Assembly (NCBI RefSeq): GCF_001619875.1
Contig: NZ_LRFC01000023.1
Span: 496,001 to 560,000 of the forward strand
Direction: 5' to 3'
Origin: Fictibacillus phosphorivorans
Lineage (GTDB): Bacteria; Bacillota; Bacilli; Bacillales; Fictibacillaceae
Length of the DNA: 64,000 nucleotides
Positions 26,627 to 36,315 of the stretch are shown here, in pieces (the stretch's first letter is position 1; the number at the start of each line of letters is the position of its first letter). Made by a program: the position numbers and the translations under genes. Under the pieces are notes generated by a model. That model did not search any database, was not told the origin of the DNA, and worked only from the letters and a program-made list of their open reading frames with translations.

Positions 26627-27193
26627 TTATGGTCTTCTTATCTTCCATAAAATAAATATAGAAATGGCAGATAACCAAAACGTAAAATAACCGATTGTGT
26701 TTTGATACGGGTCAAGGACGGGATACCTTGGCATCATATCAAATACATAGTCGATGATCTCGTTATGAAACAGAACGAATGCCGCAAGAACAATGTGCCA
26801 TCCTTTGATTTTGTAATAAGGCGCATATAAAAGCCCCTGAACGGCCATACCTAAATGAGAAAATATGAGCATGTAATTAACAAAATCCAATGGAGTTCCA
26901 ACGAATGCTCCCCCTAAATTCATGCCTACTGCCCAGATTCCGTATTTGAATAGGGTTGCTACAGCGAGTGCCTCTATCCAGCCATGTTGTTTTTTGGTTA
27001 AAAAACCGATGATTACAAATACAAAAAACAATGATGCTGTCGGGCTATCTGGAACGAAAGGCAAAAAATACCAAGGAGTTTCTTGAAGCTGATAGAGATA
27101 CCAATAGTATCCATATATTGTGCCAAGGATGTTGATCCAAAGTAGAGTAATTAAAAACCAGCGTTCCATAATGATTGTTCGTATCCACGACAT
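26627..27193 (-). CDS. ypjA: DUF1405 membrane protein YpjA
   Basis: This 188-residue integral membrane protein has about six hydrophobic segments (WFLITLLWINILGTIYGYYW, ASLFFVFVIIGFL, and others) and ends with a basic tail. It matches YpjA (DUF1405) by position downstream of qcrABC. Its function is unknown. ATG 27193 is chosen since AAGGAG lies 9 bases before it, while the ATG at 27199 is only 3 bases from that site. Confidence 0.85.
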   Translation of the reverse strand: MSWIRTIIMERWFLITLLWINILGTIYGYYWYLYQLQETPWYFLPFVPDSPTASLFFVFVIIGFLTKKQHGWIEALAVATLFKYGIWAVGMNLGGAFVGTPLDFVNYMLIFSHLGMAVQGLLYAPYYKIKGWHIVLAAFVLFHNEIIDYVFDMMPRYPVLDPYQNTIGYFTFWLSAISIFILWKIRRP

Positions 27194-27216
27194 GATCATA
27201 AACTCCTTTTCATTCA

Positions 27217-27247
27217 GAAAAAAAGCCGACCCATACCGAGCCGGCTT
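27217..27247 (-). terminator. qcrABC terminator
   Basis: AAGCCG pairs with CGGCTT on the minus strand, followed by a run of T, 8 bp after the qcrC stop. ypjA is therefore at least partly separate. Confidence 0.85.
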
Positions 27248-27254
27248 CTAACTG

Positions 27255-28022
27255 TTACTTCTGTTCTAGTTTGGAGATGAATTCAGCTAATTGTTTCAGC
27301 TCATCATCAGATCCTTTAAACGCATTAGGCGGCATGCCTGGCGGCTTACCTTCTTTCGCGATTTTCATGATTTCTTCTGGTTTTAATCCTGTTCCAATCA
27401 ATGATGGTCCTGATGCTCCACCTGATAACGTGTTACCGTGACAGCCTACACAGCTCTGTTTTTGGTAAATCTGATATCCAGGATCGTTTTCATCAAAACT
27501 TACATCAACGATCTTACCTTGTGTTTTCGCTTTTTCCCAATCGTGTGTCACAACGGATTCCCATGTTAAATATGTAACAGAAATCAGACCTAATAACATT
27601 AATCCTGTTGCGATCGGACGTTTAGAAGGACGTCGCTCCAACCCTTTGTCAAGGAATGGCGCGAGCATTAACGCACCAAATGCAAGACCCGGTATGATAA
27701 CAGTACCGATAAGAACATAATCCCCTGCCGCATACTTGTACTTCAGAAGCTGGTATAAAAATAGGAAGTACCAGTCTGGTAGAGGAATATATCCAGCATC
27801 GGTAGGATCAGCTTTTTTCTCCAAAGGAGATTCATGGACGATTGTAAGTATAAGGTATCCAATTAAGAATACAGCTCCTACCATCCATTCTTTTAAAAGA
27901 AAGTTTGGCCAGAACGCTTCCGTTTTTCCTGGAAACTCCGAATAGTCTTTTGGGATATTCGGCTTGCGCTCAGCAGGGACACGAGAGTCACCGACAAACT
28001 TCATTCCTTTACCGCGATGCAT
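27255..28022 (-). CDS. qcrC: Menaquinol-cytochrome c reductase, cytochrome b/c subunit
   Basis: QcrC is the third subunit of the b6c complex, which passes electrons from menaquinol to cytochrome c. The 255-residue protein joins a subunit IV-like part with three membrane helices (about 45-165) to a C-terminal cytochrome c domain with CVGCH (from Cys191) and the axial methionine in PPGMPP. This fusion is typical of Bacillus. The ATG at 28022 follows AAAGGAGGG. Confidence 0.95.
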   Translation of the reverse strand: MHRGKGMKFVGDSRVPAERKPNIPKDYSEFPGKTEAFWPNFLLKEWMVGAVFLIGYLILTIVHESPLEKKADPTDAGYIPLPDWYFLFLYQLLKYKYAAGDYVLIGTVIIPGLAFGALMLAPFLDKGLERRPSKRPIATGLMLLGLISVTYLTWESVVTHDWEKAKTQGKIVDVSFDENDPGYQIYQKQSCVGCHGNTLSGGASGPSLIGTGLKPEEIMKIAKEGKPPGMPPNAFKGSDDELKQLAEFISKLEQK

Positions 28023-28070
28023 ATATTTCCCTCCTTTGCTCTTATGAAACTTTTATGCTTATGTTTGTTT

Positions 28071-28742
28071 TTACAACGGTCCGGAAATACCTTGTTTACG
28101 GATCATTAAGAAGTGGGCACCCATTAGACCTAACAATGCTGCAGGAAGGAAGAATACGTGAATCGCAAAGAATCGCGTAAGCGTCTGTGCTCCGATAATC
28201 TCTCCGCCGGCAAGGAATGTTTTAGCGATAGGACCGACTACAGGAATTGTCATAGCAATCTCAATCCCAACTTTAGTCGCGAATAGCGCTTTCATATCCC
28301 AAGGCAATAGATAACCTGTGAAACCTAAACCTAACATAACAAAGAAAATAAGTACTCCAACAACCCAGTTTAATTCTCTTGGCTTTTTATAAGCTCCCTG
28401 GAAAAATACGCGCAATGTATGTAGAAACATCATTACGATAACAAGGCTTGCGCCCCAGTGGTGCATTCCGCGTACAATAACTCCAAATGCCACTTCATTT
28501 TGCAGGTAATATACGGATTCCCAAGCATTCACGATATCAGGCACATAGTACATGGTTAAGAACATACCTGAAAGAATTTGGATAACCGTGATGAAGAAGG
28601 TTAGTCCACCAAAACAGTAAACAAACGCAGAAAAATGATGTGCGGGGTTTACGTGTTCAGGTACTTCATGGTCTGCAACATCTCTCCAAAGCGGCGTAAT
28701 ATCCAGGCGCTCATCTACCCAGTCATAAATCTTTTGTAGCAT
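28071..28742 (-). CDS. qcrB: Menaquinol-cytochrome c reductase, cytochrome b subunit
   Basis: The 223-residue b6-type cytochrome b has four membrane helices, with haem-ligating histidines in HHWGASLVIVMMFLHTLRV and IHVFFLPAALLGLMGAH. Cys43, in FVYCFGGLTFF, is at the position that covalently binds the extra haem c in Bacillus QcrB. It lies between qcrA and qcrC with 3 and 48 bp gaps. Confidence 0.95.
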   Translation of the reverse strand: MLQKIYDWVDERLDITPLWRDVADHEVPEHVNPAHHFSAFVYCFGGLTFFITVIQILSGMFLTMYYVPDIVNAWESVYYLQNEVAFGVIVRGMHHWGASLVIVMMFLHTLRVFFQGAYKKPRELNWVVGVLIFFVMLGLGFTGYLLPWDMKALFATKVGIEIAMTIPVVGPIAKTFLAGGEIIGAQTLTRFFAIHVFFLPAALLGLMGAHFLMIRKQGISGPL

Positions 28743-28745
28743 TCA

Positions 28746-29249
28746 TTACGCCCCCTTTCTTGGTTTTGCCTTTCCTAAATAAAGCTTTCCATCTTTCACC
28801 TGGCTGTCATATACATCAAGCGGTGCAAGAGGTGCCGTACCCTTAACGTTTGTTCCATCCTTCGTATAACGGCCTAAGTGGCAAGGACAGAAAAATTGGT
28901 TAGGGTGCGATGGATCTGTATTCCAGTCTACCGTACAACCTAGATGTTTACAGACCGGAGAAAGTGCTATGATATCACCATTCTTCGCTTTATAAACCCA
29001 GGCAGATTGAGTTACATCAGACTCGTACCAGCCATCTTTTTGTTTGATTTTAAAATCGAAACGCTTTGGTTCGTTCGCTAGTTCTTCAACGCTCGTAACC
29101 GCTACCATTTCTTGATCTGTACCCTCTTTTAAAATCGGATCAAGGGCGAAACGGACCATTGGCATAAGCATGCCGGCAGCCATAAATCCGCCAACGCCAG
29201 TTAATGTGTAGTTTAAGAACTGACGTCTTGAAATATCTTCCTTTGACAT
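28746..29249 (-). CDS. qcrA: Menaquinol-cytochrome c reductase, Rieske iron-sulfur subunit
   Basis: The 167-residue protein starts with a Tat-like sequence (SRRQFLNYTLTGVGGFMAAG) forming the membrane anchor, then a Rieske domain with CKHLGC and CPCHLG holding the 2Fe-2S cluster. The ATG at 29249 has AAGGGGGGG upstream; the longer frame to 29393 runs through the promoter and is rejected. It is the first gene of qcrABC. Confidence 0.95.
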   Translation of the reverse strand: MSKEDISRRQFLNYTLTGVGGFMAAGMLMPMVRFALDPILKEGTDQEMVAVTSVEELANEPKRFDFKIKQKDGWYESDVTQSAWVYKAKNGDIIALSPVCKHLGCTVDWNTDPSHPNQFFCPCHLGRYTKDGTNVKGTAPLAPLDVYDSQVKDGKLYLGKAKPRKGA

Positions 29250-29320
29250 TGTTTTCCCCCCCTTATGCTGTAAATGACGGTCCATCCGGACTTTTACACA
29301 CATATTACTAGGACATAAAC

Positions 29321-29350
29321 ATGATAGCTTATGTTGTCTTTTAATGTCAA
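29321..29350 (-). promoter_or_regulatory. qcrABC promoter
   Basis: TTGACA (29350-29345) and TATCAT (29326-29321) are 18 bp apart on the minus strand, about 70 bp before qcrA. Confidence 0.65.
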
Positions 29351-29368
29351 TATGACATGTGGTAAATA

Positions 29369-29833
29369 TTACGAATTTATACTTCTTTGCCAATCTTTAA
29401 AAATAAGCTGAAATAAGGGTTTTACCTGTTCTTTTACAACTTCAAGCTTATAGTTTTCATCCATGTTATCAAGCGGTAGTGCAGGTACCCAAAAAAGCTG
29501 GCCACTTAGACGTTGTTCGAATTCCTTCCAATATACATCTGAAGTCATCAAAAAGATGTGCTTAAAGTGTCCGGAATTTGTAACATGTTCTATGAAACTT
29601 GTTAACTTTTCTATAGCTGACTCACTTTTTACATATGTAAAATTAGGCGATAAAAACAATCTGCCGTGCAGCTGGCGTTCTATTTCACCGCAAAGAAGTT
29701 CTGTATACTCCGCCATCGTTACACTAGACTTGAAATCTTGCGTGAAACTAACAGGTGTTAACGGGATTAATAGAGAATCTACATACTCCCCTGACTTTAA
29801 AAATAGATCTGCGTCTTTCGTTTTCCATTTCAT
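29369..29833 (-). CDS. ypiF: DUF2487 protein YpiF
   Basis: The protein of 154 residues begins MKWKTKDADLFLKSGEYVD and continues SLLIPLTPVSF. It is soluble and without a clear catalytic motif. This fits YpiF (DUF2487), found upstream of qcrA in B. subtilis. The ATG at 29833 follows AAGGAG; a longer frame to 30025 has no ribosome binding site. Function is unknown. Confidence 0.82.
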   Translation of the reverse strand: MKWKTKDADLFLKSGEYVDSLLIPLTPVSFTQDFKSSVTMAEYTELLCGEIERQLHGRLFLSPNFTYVKSESAIEKLTSFIEHVTNSGHFKHIFLMTSDVYWKEFEQRLSGQLFWVPALPLDNMDENYKLEVVKEQVKPLFQLIFKDWQRSINS

Positions 29834-29985
29834 TGATGAAGTTCTCCTTAACTTGGTATGTACTGCTATTATCGTACCATATTTCTTCAGCATAAACGGA
29901 TTGGTTTTAAAAAATGATAGATATAGAAGAGAAGACGGTGTGAGAGCAGAAAATTTAGGGGGTGCGCTCATAAATCTCTGGAATC

Positions 29986-30018
29986 GCTCGTCCAGCGTGC
30001 AAATTTTGCTGGACGAGC
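29986..30018. other. Strong hairpin without a T-run
   Basis: GCTCGTCCAGC (29986-29996) and GCTGGACGAGC (30008-30018) form a perfect 11-bp GC-rich stem around an 11-base loop. Neither side has a T-run, so it is not an obvious terminator. It lies in the 273-bp gap between ypiF and ypiB. Confidence 0.55.
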
Positions 30019-30067
30019 ACACCAATTACATACCTCTACCTAAGTCTTTCATCTTCATCTAAAAAAT

Positions 30068-30100
30068 CACAAAAAAGGCGACTCATAAAGAGTCACCTTT
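30068..30100 (-). terminator. ypiA-ypiB terminator
   Basis: AAAGGTGACTC pairs with GAGTCGCCTTT, followed by TTTTGT on the minus strand, 7 bp after the ypiB stop. Confidence 0.88.
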
Positions 30101-30106
30101 AAACGG

Positions 30107-30658
30107 CTAAGACGGCTGTTTTTCGAAATTTTTAAGTTCATTCGTCCATTTCGTAAAACTATCATAATCCTTCTGGTCTAATGCTGCATCGATCTTTGCC
30201 ATAATATCGTTTTTTCGATAGGTTTCAATCGATTTCTCTAATACCATTTCAGCCCATATGCCATACTTTTTGTCCATTGACATATTTTGAGGCAAATGAG
30301 GATTTTCTTCTAAAACAGAAGCGTATTCTGGTGTTAGACGTGATGCATTAAAATTAAGTTCAAGATAGATTTCTTCTTCTTGGTTTAGGCGAATGTCATG
30401 AAATGATTTTTCGGCGTCAGTTGTTAAAACATTTTGCTTGTAAAAACGGAAAGGAACCCCGTCTGTGCATTGAGTGGACATGATTATAGCCTTTGGACAA
30501 TACTCAGCCTTCTCTACAAAATGTACTTTCTCCATCAGTTGGTCGTCACTAACTAAATAGTTTAATAACCAAACACATTCGCGCTTCTTTAACTGATAAT
30601 GATTAAGGAACCATTTGATAAAATCCTTTTTTTCAAGGACCGAAACGGTGCTGCTCAT
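30107..30658 (-). CDS. ypiB: UPF0302 / IDEAL-domain protein YpiB
   Basis: The 183-residue protein has a UPF0302 N-terminal part ([21 protein letters not shown] region) and a C-terminal IDEAL motif ([20 protein letters not shown]). It matches YpiB of B. subtilis. The IDEAL domain is found in small Bacillus regulators of uncertain function. The ATG at 30658 has GGGGGGA upstream. It follows ypiA by 92 bp. Confidence 0.88.
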   Translation of the reverse strand: MSSTVSVLEKKDFIKWFLNHYQLKKRECVWLLNYLVSDDQLMEKVHFVEKAEYCPKAIIMSTQCTDGVPFRFYKQNVLTTDAEKSFHDIRLNQEEEIYLELNFNASRLTPEYASVLEENPHLPQNMSMDKKYGIWAEMVLEKSIETYRKNDIMAKIDAALDQKDYDSFTKWTNELKNFEKQPS

Positions 30659-30749
30659 TGCAATCCCCCCATCATTCAAAAACACGTCATTTGTATAATA
30701 ATTTATATTCTCTCACAGGTTGTAAAATCCTTCTTTACTTCAGAAAGTT

Positions 30750-32003
30750 TTAAAATTCTTCCAATCGGTTTAAAACGTCTTCAATATCCACTCGTTCTGG
30801 GTTTTGATTAAACAGGTTAAGCAGAATGTTTTTCGCTTTCTTCTGCTCGCCCTCCTCAAGAAGAAAATAAGCATATTCTTCTAAGAACACTGGGTCATCA
30901 GAAAAAAGTTCAGACGCTTTTTCATACCACTCAGCTGCTTCACTAAAGTTTTCTTCTTCTTTATTGGCTGTTGCAAGATGCCAATACATGAGCGGAATCT
31001 CCTCTTTTGTCTCAGCAAGTGGTTTGTATAGACTTAAAAGATCATTAAACCTTTCTTCCTTTATATATTGGTCGCCTAAACGCAATAACGGCTCTATTCG
31101 TGTTGGATCGAGTTCCAATGCTTGCTTGACCCACTTCTCTCCCTGATCGGGGTTATGGAGCTTATACGCTAAGCGTGCAGCCTGCAAATAAATATTCTCA
31201 TTATGCTCATCTCTTTTTAAACCTTCTGTTATAACTTCATAGGCTTCTGTCAAAGCCCCTTCTTCTTCGTAGGCTTCAGACAGGATACTATAGAGCGTGG
31301 TATAATCTGGATCCATATCTTTTAATTCTTCAAAACTTGTGATGGCCTCTTTAAATTCTCCTGCTTTGAATGCAGTAACGCCATGGCCAAACAAGCTATA
31401 TAAATCTTTGTGGTGATCTAAGCCTTTTCTGTAAAATGGAAGAGATTCTTCAAATTTCCCAGCTCGGCTCAAAGCTTCTGCATATCTAAGGGTCAGATCT
31501 TCAATTTCAGCTTTTTCGTCGACCGCTTTCTTTAAGAGAGGCAGACTTGAATCAAATTTACCTTGTCTCAAATAAAAATCACCAAGTGCGTAAGAAAGAA
31601 CTGGATGGTTTTCATCTTTTTGATGCGCCTCATTCAGCTTACGTTCAGCTACTTCTGTCAATCCAAGACTTTCATACAGATCTGCTTGTAGGATAAGTGC
31701 TCTTAAATATTCATCATCGTTTTCTTTTACTTGTTCGAGATACTCTATTGCCTTCTCATCCATTCCCTCGTCCAAACAGCATTCTGCTACTGAGACGAGC
31801 AGCTCACCATCACCTGGATATTTTTCAAGCAATGCATTAAAAAGGCTCATTGCTTCTGATGTATGTCCCCAATTTAGATACACTTCAGCGATCTCAAACT
31901 TTTCTGGATCAGTTGCTTTTTGTTTTAGCTTATCTAATAAAGTCATGCCCTTTTCTACATCGCCGTGTTCTACAAGCCTAATGGCATCTTGAATCTCATT
32001 CAA
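30750..32003 (-). CDS. ypiA: TPR-repeat protein YpiA
   Basis: The 417-residue protein is made of about ten tetratricopeptide repeats, for instance AEVYLNWGHTSEAMSLFNAL and AEWYEKASELFSDDPVFLEE. It is cytoplasmic, acidic, and a likely scaffold for protein interactions. The start is TTG at 32003, behind AGGGAG; no ATG fits. It is conserved next to ypiB in Bacilli. No enzymatic activity is expected. Confidence 0.88.
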   Translation of the reverse strand: MNEIQDAIRLVEHGDVEKGMTLLDKLKQKATDPEKFEIAEVYLNWGHTSEAMSLFNALLEKYPGDGELLVSVAECCLDEGMDEKAIEYLEQVKENDDEYLRALILQADLYESLGLTEVAERKLNEAHQKDENHPVLSYALGDFYLRQGKFDSSLPLLKKAVDEKAEIEDLTLRYAEALSRAGKFEESLPFYRKGLDHHKDLYSLFGHGVTAFKAGEFKEAITSFEELKDMDPDYTTLYSILSEAYEEEGALTEAYEVITEGLKRDEHNENIYLQAARLAYKLHNPDQGEKWVKQALELDPTRIEPLLRLGDQYIKEERFNDLLSLYKPLAETKEEIPLMYWHLATANKEEENFSEAAEWYEKASELFSDDPVFLEEYAYFLLEEGEQKKAKNILLNLFNQNPERVDIEDVLNRLEEF

Positions 32004-32039
32004 TGATAAAACTCCCTTATCCCTAGTTTCTTGTGCTTA

Positions 32040-32912
32040 TTATACACGAGAAAGAAGAGATTCTCCAAAACGACGGGGTTTTATAACGATAATTTCTTTT
32101 CCATGACCTTGCTGTCTTTCGGGAACATTTTCTGAGTATACGATTGTACCTCTAACGATGACGCTTTTTAAGGTTTCATTCTCTCCATCAGTTGCAAAGA
32201 TACAGTAATCCGCATCACTTCCTGCAAACAATCCACCTTTTGTGGGATAGATACCGAGCATCTTTAAACTCGGTAACGGCATAGGTTCATCCTCATTTAA
32301 TTCGTTAAAAAGAGTTGGGATTTGAAATTTTGTTGCAAGTTCATTCCATTTTCTTTGCCATGTCTTTTTTAACTTCACTTCAATTTGTGTTGGAAAAGAA
32401 GGGAAAATGACTGTTCCATAATCAAAATTAGTTTCTCTTATTCTTTCCCAAATTACGTTTGTTAACTGTTTGAAATCCTTACAGATCAACTCAATGAATG
32501 GTATTTTATTCTTTCGGCAAAAACTCATCGTTTGTGGTGTAATCTTTTCAGGAGAAATGCTTAGACCAATGCAATAATCGATTGAACTGGACACTAGAAG
32601 ATGGCGTGTTCGTTTTATCTCGGTTTCTGCTTCATGCAGGTAATTAATCTGAGCAGAAGTTAGTAATGTAGTCGTACCGCTCTTAACTTTTTCAGCAAGA
32701 CGCTGTTTTACCGTTTCGATAGGCAATCTATTCAATGACATTAGAGGATTGATATGCCCGGGTATCATCTTTAGACCATGCATGGACATTTTCATAACAT
32801 TCATTCTTAGAGGGCCCTGTGACACGTAGGAGATTTTTTGAGAGTCTACTAGATAGGAAAGGACAGTATCTGTACCGAGCGATTGCAACGGGCGCTCAAT
32901 AATATATCGCAT
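32040..32912 (-). CDS. Amidohydrolase-like protein lacking metal ligands, function unknown
   Basis: I do not recognise this 290-residue protein as a named family. It has an amidohydrolase outline: PGHINPLMSLNR where metal-dependent enzymes have GxIDxHxH, a central barrel-like part, and a closing beta domain GLFAGSDADYCIF...SVIVRGTIVYSENV like that of imidazolonepropionase and GlcNAc-6-P deacetylase. The HxH motif is absent and the later histidine and aspartate ligands are not evident. It may be a non-catalytic homologue. The ATG at 32912 follows AAGGAGG. It occupies the place of tyrA and aroE between hisC and ypiA, behind a candidate attenuator. Confidence 0.6.
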   Translation of the reverse strand: MRYIIERPLQSLGTDTVLSYLVDSQKISYVSQGPLRMNVMKMSMHGLKMIPGHINPLMSLNRLPIETVKQRLAEKVKSGTTTLLTSAQINYLHEAETEIKRTRHLLVSSSIDYCIGLSISPEKITPQTMSFCRKNKIPFIELICKDFKQLTNVIWERIRETNFDYGTVIFPSFPTQIEVKLKKTWQRKWNELATKFQIPTLFNELNEDEPMPLPSLKMLGIYPTKGGLFAGSDADYCIFATDGENETLKSVIVRGTIVYSENVPERQQGHGKEIIVIKPRRFGESLLSRV

Positions 32913-32987
32913 AGCTCGCCTCCTTTTTTCTTCTTAAGACAAGCTATGATAAAAATGGAGATTTTATGTGAAGAAAAAGTATGGAAA

Positions 32988-33094
32988 ACAAAAAAAGTCC
33001 TGACATGTAAGCGCTGTCAGGAAAGTATAATATGGATAGGAGTGGAGAGAAACCATATTACATACATTATAAATAGAGCTTATTTAAAATGCAA
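32988..33094 (-). ncRNA. Candidate small RNA or attenuator leader (promoter, hairpin, terminator)
   Basis: On the minus strand TTGCAT (33094-33089) and TATAAT (33071-33066) are 17 bp apart. A transcript from about 33058 would carry AATATGG...CCATATT (loop rich in CUCC) and then TCCTGACA (33022-33015) pairing with TGTCAGGA (33005-32998), followed by CTTTTTTT. It ends about 75 bases before the gene at 32912, so it is either a short RNA of ~70 nt or a leader with premature termination. Confidence 0.5.
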
Positions 33095-33113
33095 CACTTT
33101 TTTGAAAATTATG

Positions 33114-33156
33114 AAAATAGCCCGAGTCCGCTTGTTGGACCAGGGCTATTTTTTCT
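33114..33156. terminator. trp-hisC operon terminator
   Basis: AAAATAGCCC (33114-33123) pairs with GGGCTATTTT (33143-33152), with an inner TCC/GGA match. The T-run is strongest on the plus strand but also present on the minus, 33 bp past the hisC stop. Confidence 0.75.
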
Positions 33157-33188
33157 TTATATGATGTCTTCTGTAAGATGATAATCCT

Positions 33189-34295
33189 TTAGTTACTCAC
33201 TTTTTGTACAACCGAATCAATATATGTTCCTAGATGTTCGATAATCTCTTTGTTTTGTTCTTCTTCGCCAATGGTAATTCGGATCATATTTGGAGTACCA
33301 AGCGCATTCCCAGAACGTACGATATACCCTTTTCTTAGTAGATAATCAAAAGCTTCATCTGCATCTGACTGGACGTCCAACAAGATAAAGTTTGCTTCAG
33401 AAGGATAATACTGCAGCCCTTTTTGCTTGCAGAATGCATAGAAAAGATCTAATCCTTCTCTATTTTTCGCTTTGCACTCCTTAATGAAATCTTTATCATC
33501 AAGAGCTCCGATCGCTGCCGCTTGAGCAATGCGCGAAGTATTAAACGGTTCTCTAGCCGGCTCAATGGATTGGATGATTGCTGCTGCAGCTATTCCATAT
33601 CCAATCCGCAGCGCTGCAAGGCCATGCGCTTTAGAGAAGGTTCTTAAAATGACTAGGTTTGGAAAATCATTTAAGTAATCTAGTGTGTTTGGATAATCTG
33701 CAGCTGAAACATATTCAAAATAAGCTTCGTCACTTACCACAATAACGTTTTGCGGCACCTTTTTCATAAAACTTACAAACTCAGTTTCAGAGATATAGTT
33801 ACCCGTCGGATTATTCGGATTGCAAAGCCAGACAATTTTCGTATTCTTATCAATTGCCTCAAGCATGCTATCTAGATCATGATGTCCTTCTACCAACTGA
33901 ATTTCCCTAACTTCAGCTCCTTCAATAACAGCATTATGTCTGTATTGAGGGAATGTCGGCGCCGCCATTACAGTATTGGTCTCAGGTGATAAATAAGCTC
34001 TGCACAAAATTTGTACAACTTCATCAGATCCATTACCAAAGATAAGCTGATCTTGTTTTACTTGAAGTTGGTTTGCGAGCTTCTCTCTAAGTTCTGCTGA
34101 GTATCCATCTGGATAAACATGAAGATTTGAGAGCTCTTCAGCAATCTTTTCTTTTGCAAGAGCAGAACATCCATAAGGGTTCTCGTTAGATGCAAGCTTT
34201 ACAATCTTCTCAAGGCCTAATTCTCGTTTTACTTCTTCTACTGGTTTTCCTGGTTTGTAAGGTTTTAAAGATAACAACTGCTGTTTCGGCTGCAT
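33189..34295 (-). CDS. hisC: Histidinol-phosphate aminotransferase
   Basis: HisC is a PLP enzyme of histidine synthesis that in Bacilli also serves aromatic amino acids. Its 368 residues have the PLP-lysine motif [17 protein letters not shown], the NPNNPTG motif and VSDEAYFEY. It is the last gene of the trp operon here, 14 bp after trpA, as in the B. subtilis supraoperon, where tyrA and aroE would follow; they are absent. Confidence 0.95.
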   Translation of the reverse strand: MQPKQQLLSLKPYKPGKPVEEVKRELGLEKIVKLASNENPYGCSALAKEKIAEELSNLHVYPDGYSAELREKLANQLQVKQDQLIFGNGSDEVVQILCRAYLSPETNTVMAAPTFPQYRHNAVIEGAEVREIQLVEGHHDLDSMLEAIDKNTKIVWLCNPNNPTGNYISETEFVSFMKKVPQNVIVVSDEAYFEYVSAADYPNTLDYLNDFPNLVILRTFSKAHGLAALRIGYGIAAAAIIQSIEPAREPFNTSRIAQAAAIGALDDKDFIKECKAKNREGLDLFYAFCKQKGLQYYPSEANFILLDVQSDADEAFDYLLRKGYIVRSGNALGTPNMIRITIGEEEQNKEIIEHLGTYIDSVVQKVSN

Positions 34296-34309
34296 TTTCC
34301 CACTCCTTT

Positions 34310-35116
34310 TTAACGACTATAGACAGGCAGCAATGATTCAAGATATGCTTTAAACGTTTTTATCGCTTCCTCCCTGTTCGTTAGCAGCTCGTCTTCAAGT
34401 TCCTCAATCTTTTTAACGATCGCACTGCCTATGATAAACCCATCACTGCTATTCTCAAACTGATGGATTTGTTCTCTTTGTGACAGTCCGAATCCTACTA
34501 AGACGGGAACATGGCTGTTTGCTTTTGCGGCTCGCAAGAATTCGTCCAAACCATCCCTAAACTCGCTTCTTATTCCGGTAACGCCTAATGATGAGATACA
34601 ATACAAAAAGCCTTCTGCTTCACTTGAGATCTTTACAAGCTTTTCTTCACGTGTCGTTGGTGAAACAAGCGAAATAAGAGCAAGGTTATTCTGTGAACAC
34701 ATTTCTTGCAGATAACCGCTTTCTTCATAGGGCAGATCAGGAACGAGAATACCGTCCACACCGTTTTCTTCAGCTAACTGCAGGAAGCGATTTTCTCCTA
34801 ATTGTAACAAAAGATTATAATAAGTAAAGATAATAACTGGAATCTCTAAACCTCTTTTTCTAAGCGTTGAAACAAGCTCTATTGTTTTTTCTAAGTTAAC
34901 CTTTTGGGCAAGACCGCGCATGCCTGCTCTTTGAATGACAGGACCATCTGCTAAAGGATCTGAGTAAGGAACACCAAGTTCCAGTGCAGCCGCACCGCAC
35001 TCTTCTAGTGCTAATGACAATTCAATGGTGGCTTCTTCACTGGGGTCACCTGCCATGATGTATGGCACAAAGCGATAATCTGAAGAATTTTGAAAAACTT
35101 CCCATCTTTTGTTCAT
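34310..35116 (-). CDS. trpA: Tryptophan synthase alpha chain
   Basis: TrpA cleaves indole-3-glycerol phosphate to indole, passed to TrpB. The 268-residue barrel has the catalytic glutamate in [30 protein letters not shown] (catalytic Asp) and GFGLS for phosphate binding. The ATG at 35116 overlaps the trpB stop by 4 bp, for coupled translation of the 2:2 complex. Confidence 0.96.
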   Translation of the reverse strand: MNKRWEVFQNSSDYRFVPYIMAGDPSEEATIELSLALEECGAAALELGVPYSDPLADGPVIQRAGMRGLAQKVNLEKTIELVSTLRKRGLEIPVIIFTYYNLLLQLGENRFLQLAEENGVDGILVPDLPYEESGYLQEMCSQNNLALISLVSPTTREEKLVKISSEAEGFLYCISSLGVTGIRSEFRDGLDEFLRAAKANSHVPVLVGFGLSQREQIHQFENSSDGFIIGSAIVKKIEELEDELLTNREEAIKTFKAYLESLLPVYSR

Positions 35117-36315
35117 CTATATTCTCCCCCTTCTTTGTCCATAAGTGTGTGAACATCTTTGTCGCCTCGTCCTGACAAACATACAACAACAGCTTGATCT
35201 TTATTCATTGATCTAGCGAGCGTCAAACTATATGCAACAGCATGAGCACTCTCTAAAGCGCATAAAATACCTTCTGTTACACATAACTGCTTTAAAGCTT
35301 CTAACGCTTCTTTATCTGTTACAGCTTCATATTTTACTCTTTCTGTTTCATGTAGATAAGCATGTTCAGGACCAATTCCAGGATAATCAAGACCTGCTGA
35401 GATGGAGTAGGGTTCTGTAATTTGTCCTTCATTTGTCTGAAGCAGTTTTGTCAGTGATCCATGAATAACACCTTTTGATCCCTTTGATAGTGTTGCAGCA
35501 TGCTGATCTGTATCCACACCGAGACCTGCCGCTTCTACACCAAATAAAGGTACATCTTTTTCAATAAAAGGTGCGAACATACCTATTGCATTACTTCCTC
35601 CACCGACACAAGCTACAACTGCATCAGGAAGTTTGCCTCCATGTTCTTGTGTAAACTGGCTTTGTGTTTCATGACCGATTACCTGCTGAAACTGTTTTAC
35701 CATTTTAGGGTAAGGATATGGGCCGACCGCTGAACCTATAAGATAGAAGGTGTCTTCTACAGAAGCCACCCATTCTCTGATCGCTTCGTTCGTGGCATCT
35801 TTTAGTGTTTGACTCCCGCTAGTTACTTCGATTACTTCTGCCCCTAAAAGCTTCATTCGAAATACATTTAACGCCTGTCTTCGTATATCTTCTTTACCCA
35901 TATATACTTTACAGGACAACCCGTATTTTGCCGCCACAGTCGCTGCTGCAACACCATGCTGGCCCGCTCCAGTTTCAGCGATAATCTTTTTCTTTCCCAT
36001 TCTTACAGCAAGGAGAGCTTGGCCGATTGCGTTGTTAATTTTATGAGCCCCTGTATGATTAAGATCTTCTCTTTTTAAATAAATAGACGCACCGCCATTT
36101 GTCTCGCTTAGCCGTTCTGCTTTTGTTAGCGGCGTTGGTCTGCCAGAATAGATTGCAAGTTCTTTTTGAAACAGCTCATTGAATTCTTTGTCATTTATCG
36201 CCTCATTAAAAGCCGCTTCAAGCTCTTCAAGAGCAAACATGATCGTCTCTGGTACGTATTTTCCGCCGAACACACCATATCTACCTCTATGATCAGGTAC
36301 AGTTGCTGTTGTCAT
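35113..36315 (-). CDS. trpB: Tryptophan synthase beta chain
   Basis: TrpB joins indole and serine to make tryptophan. The 400-residue protein has the PLP-lysine motif [10 protein letters not shown], the catalytic [10 protein letters not shown] and the phosphate loop GGGSNAIG. It overlaps trpF upstream by 23 bp and trpA downstream. It is the standard trpB1 type. Confidence 0.97.
   Translation of the reverse strand: MTTATVPDHRGRYGVFGGKYVPETIMFALEELEAAFNEAINDKEFNELFQKELAIYSGRPTPLTKAERLSETNGGASIYLKREDLNHTGAHKINNAIGQALLAVRMGKKKIIAETGAGQHGVAAATVAAKYGLSCKVYMGKEDIRRQALNVFRMKLLGAEVIEVTSGSQTLKDATNEAIREWVASVEDTFYLIGSAVGPYPYPKMVKQFQQVIGHETQSQFTQEHGGKLPDAVVACVGGGSNAIGMFAPFIEKDVPLFGVEAAGLGVDTDQHAATLSKGSKGVIHGSLTKLLQTNEGQITEPYSISAGLDYPGIGPEHAYLHETERVKYEAVTDKEALEALKQLCVTEGILCALESAHAVAYSLTLARSMNKDQAVVVCLSGRGDKDVHTLMDKEGGEYR

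Noticed and set aside
29250-29393. Longer N-terminus for qcrA
   Set aside because: It would include the promoter at 29321-29350, and the ATG at 29249 has an excellent ribosome binding site and a typical Rieske N-terminus.
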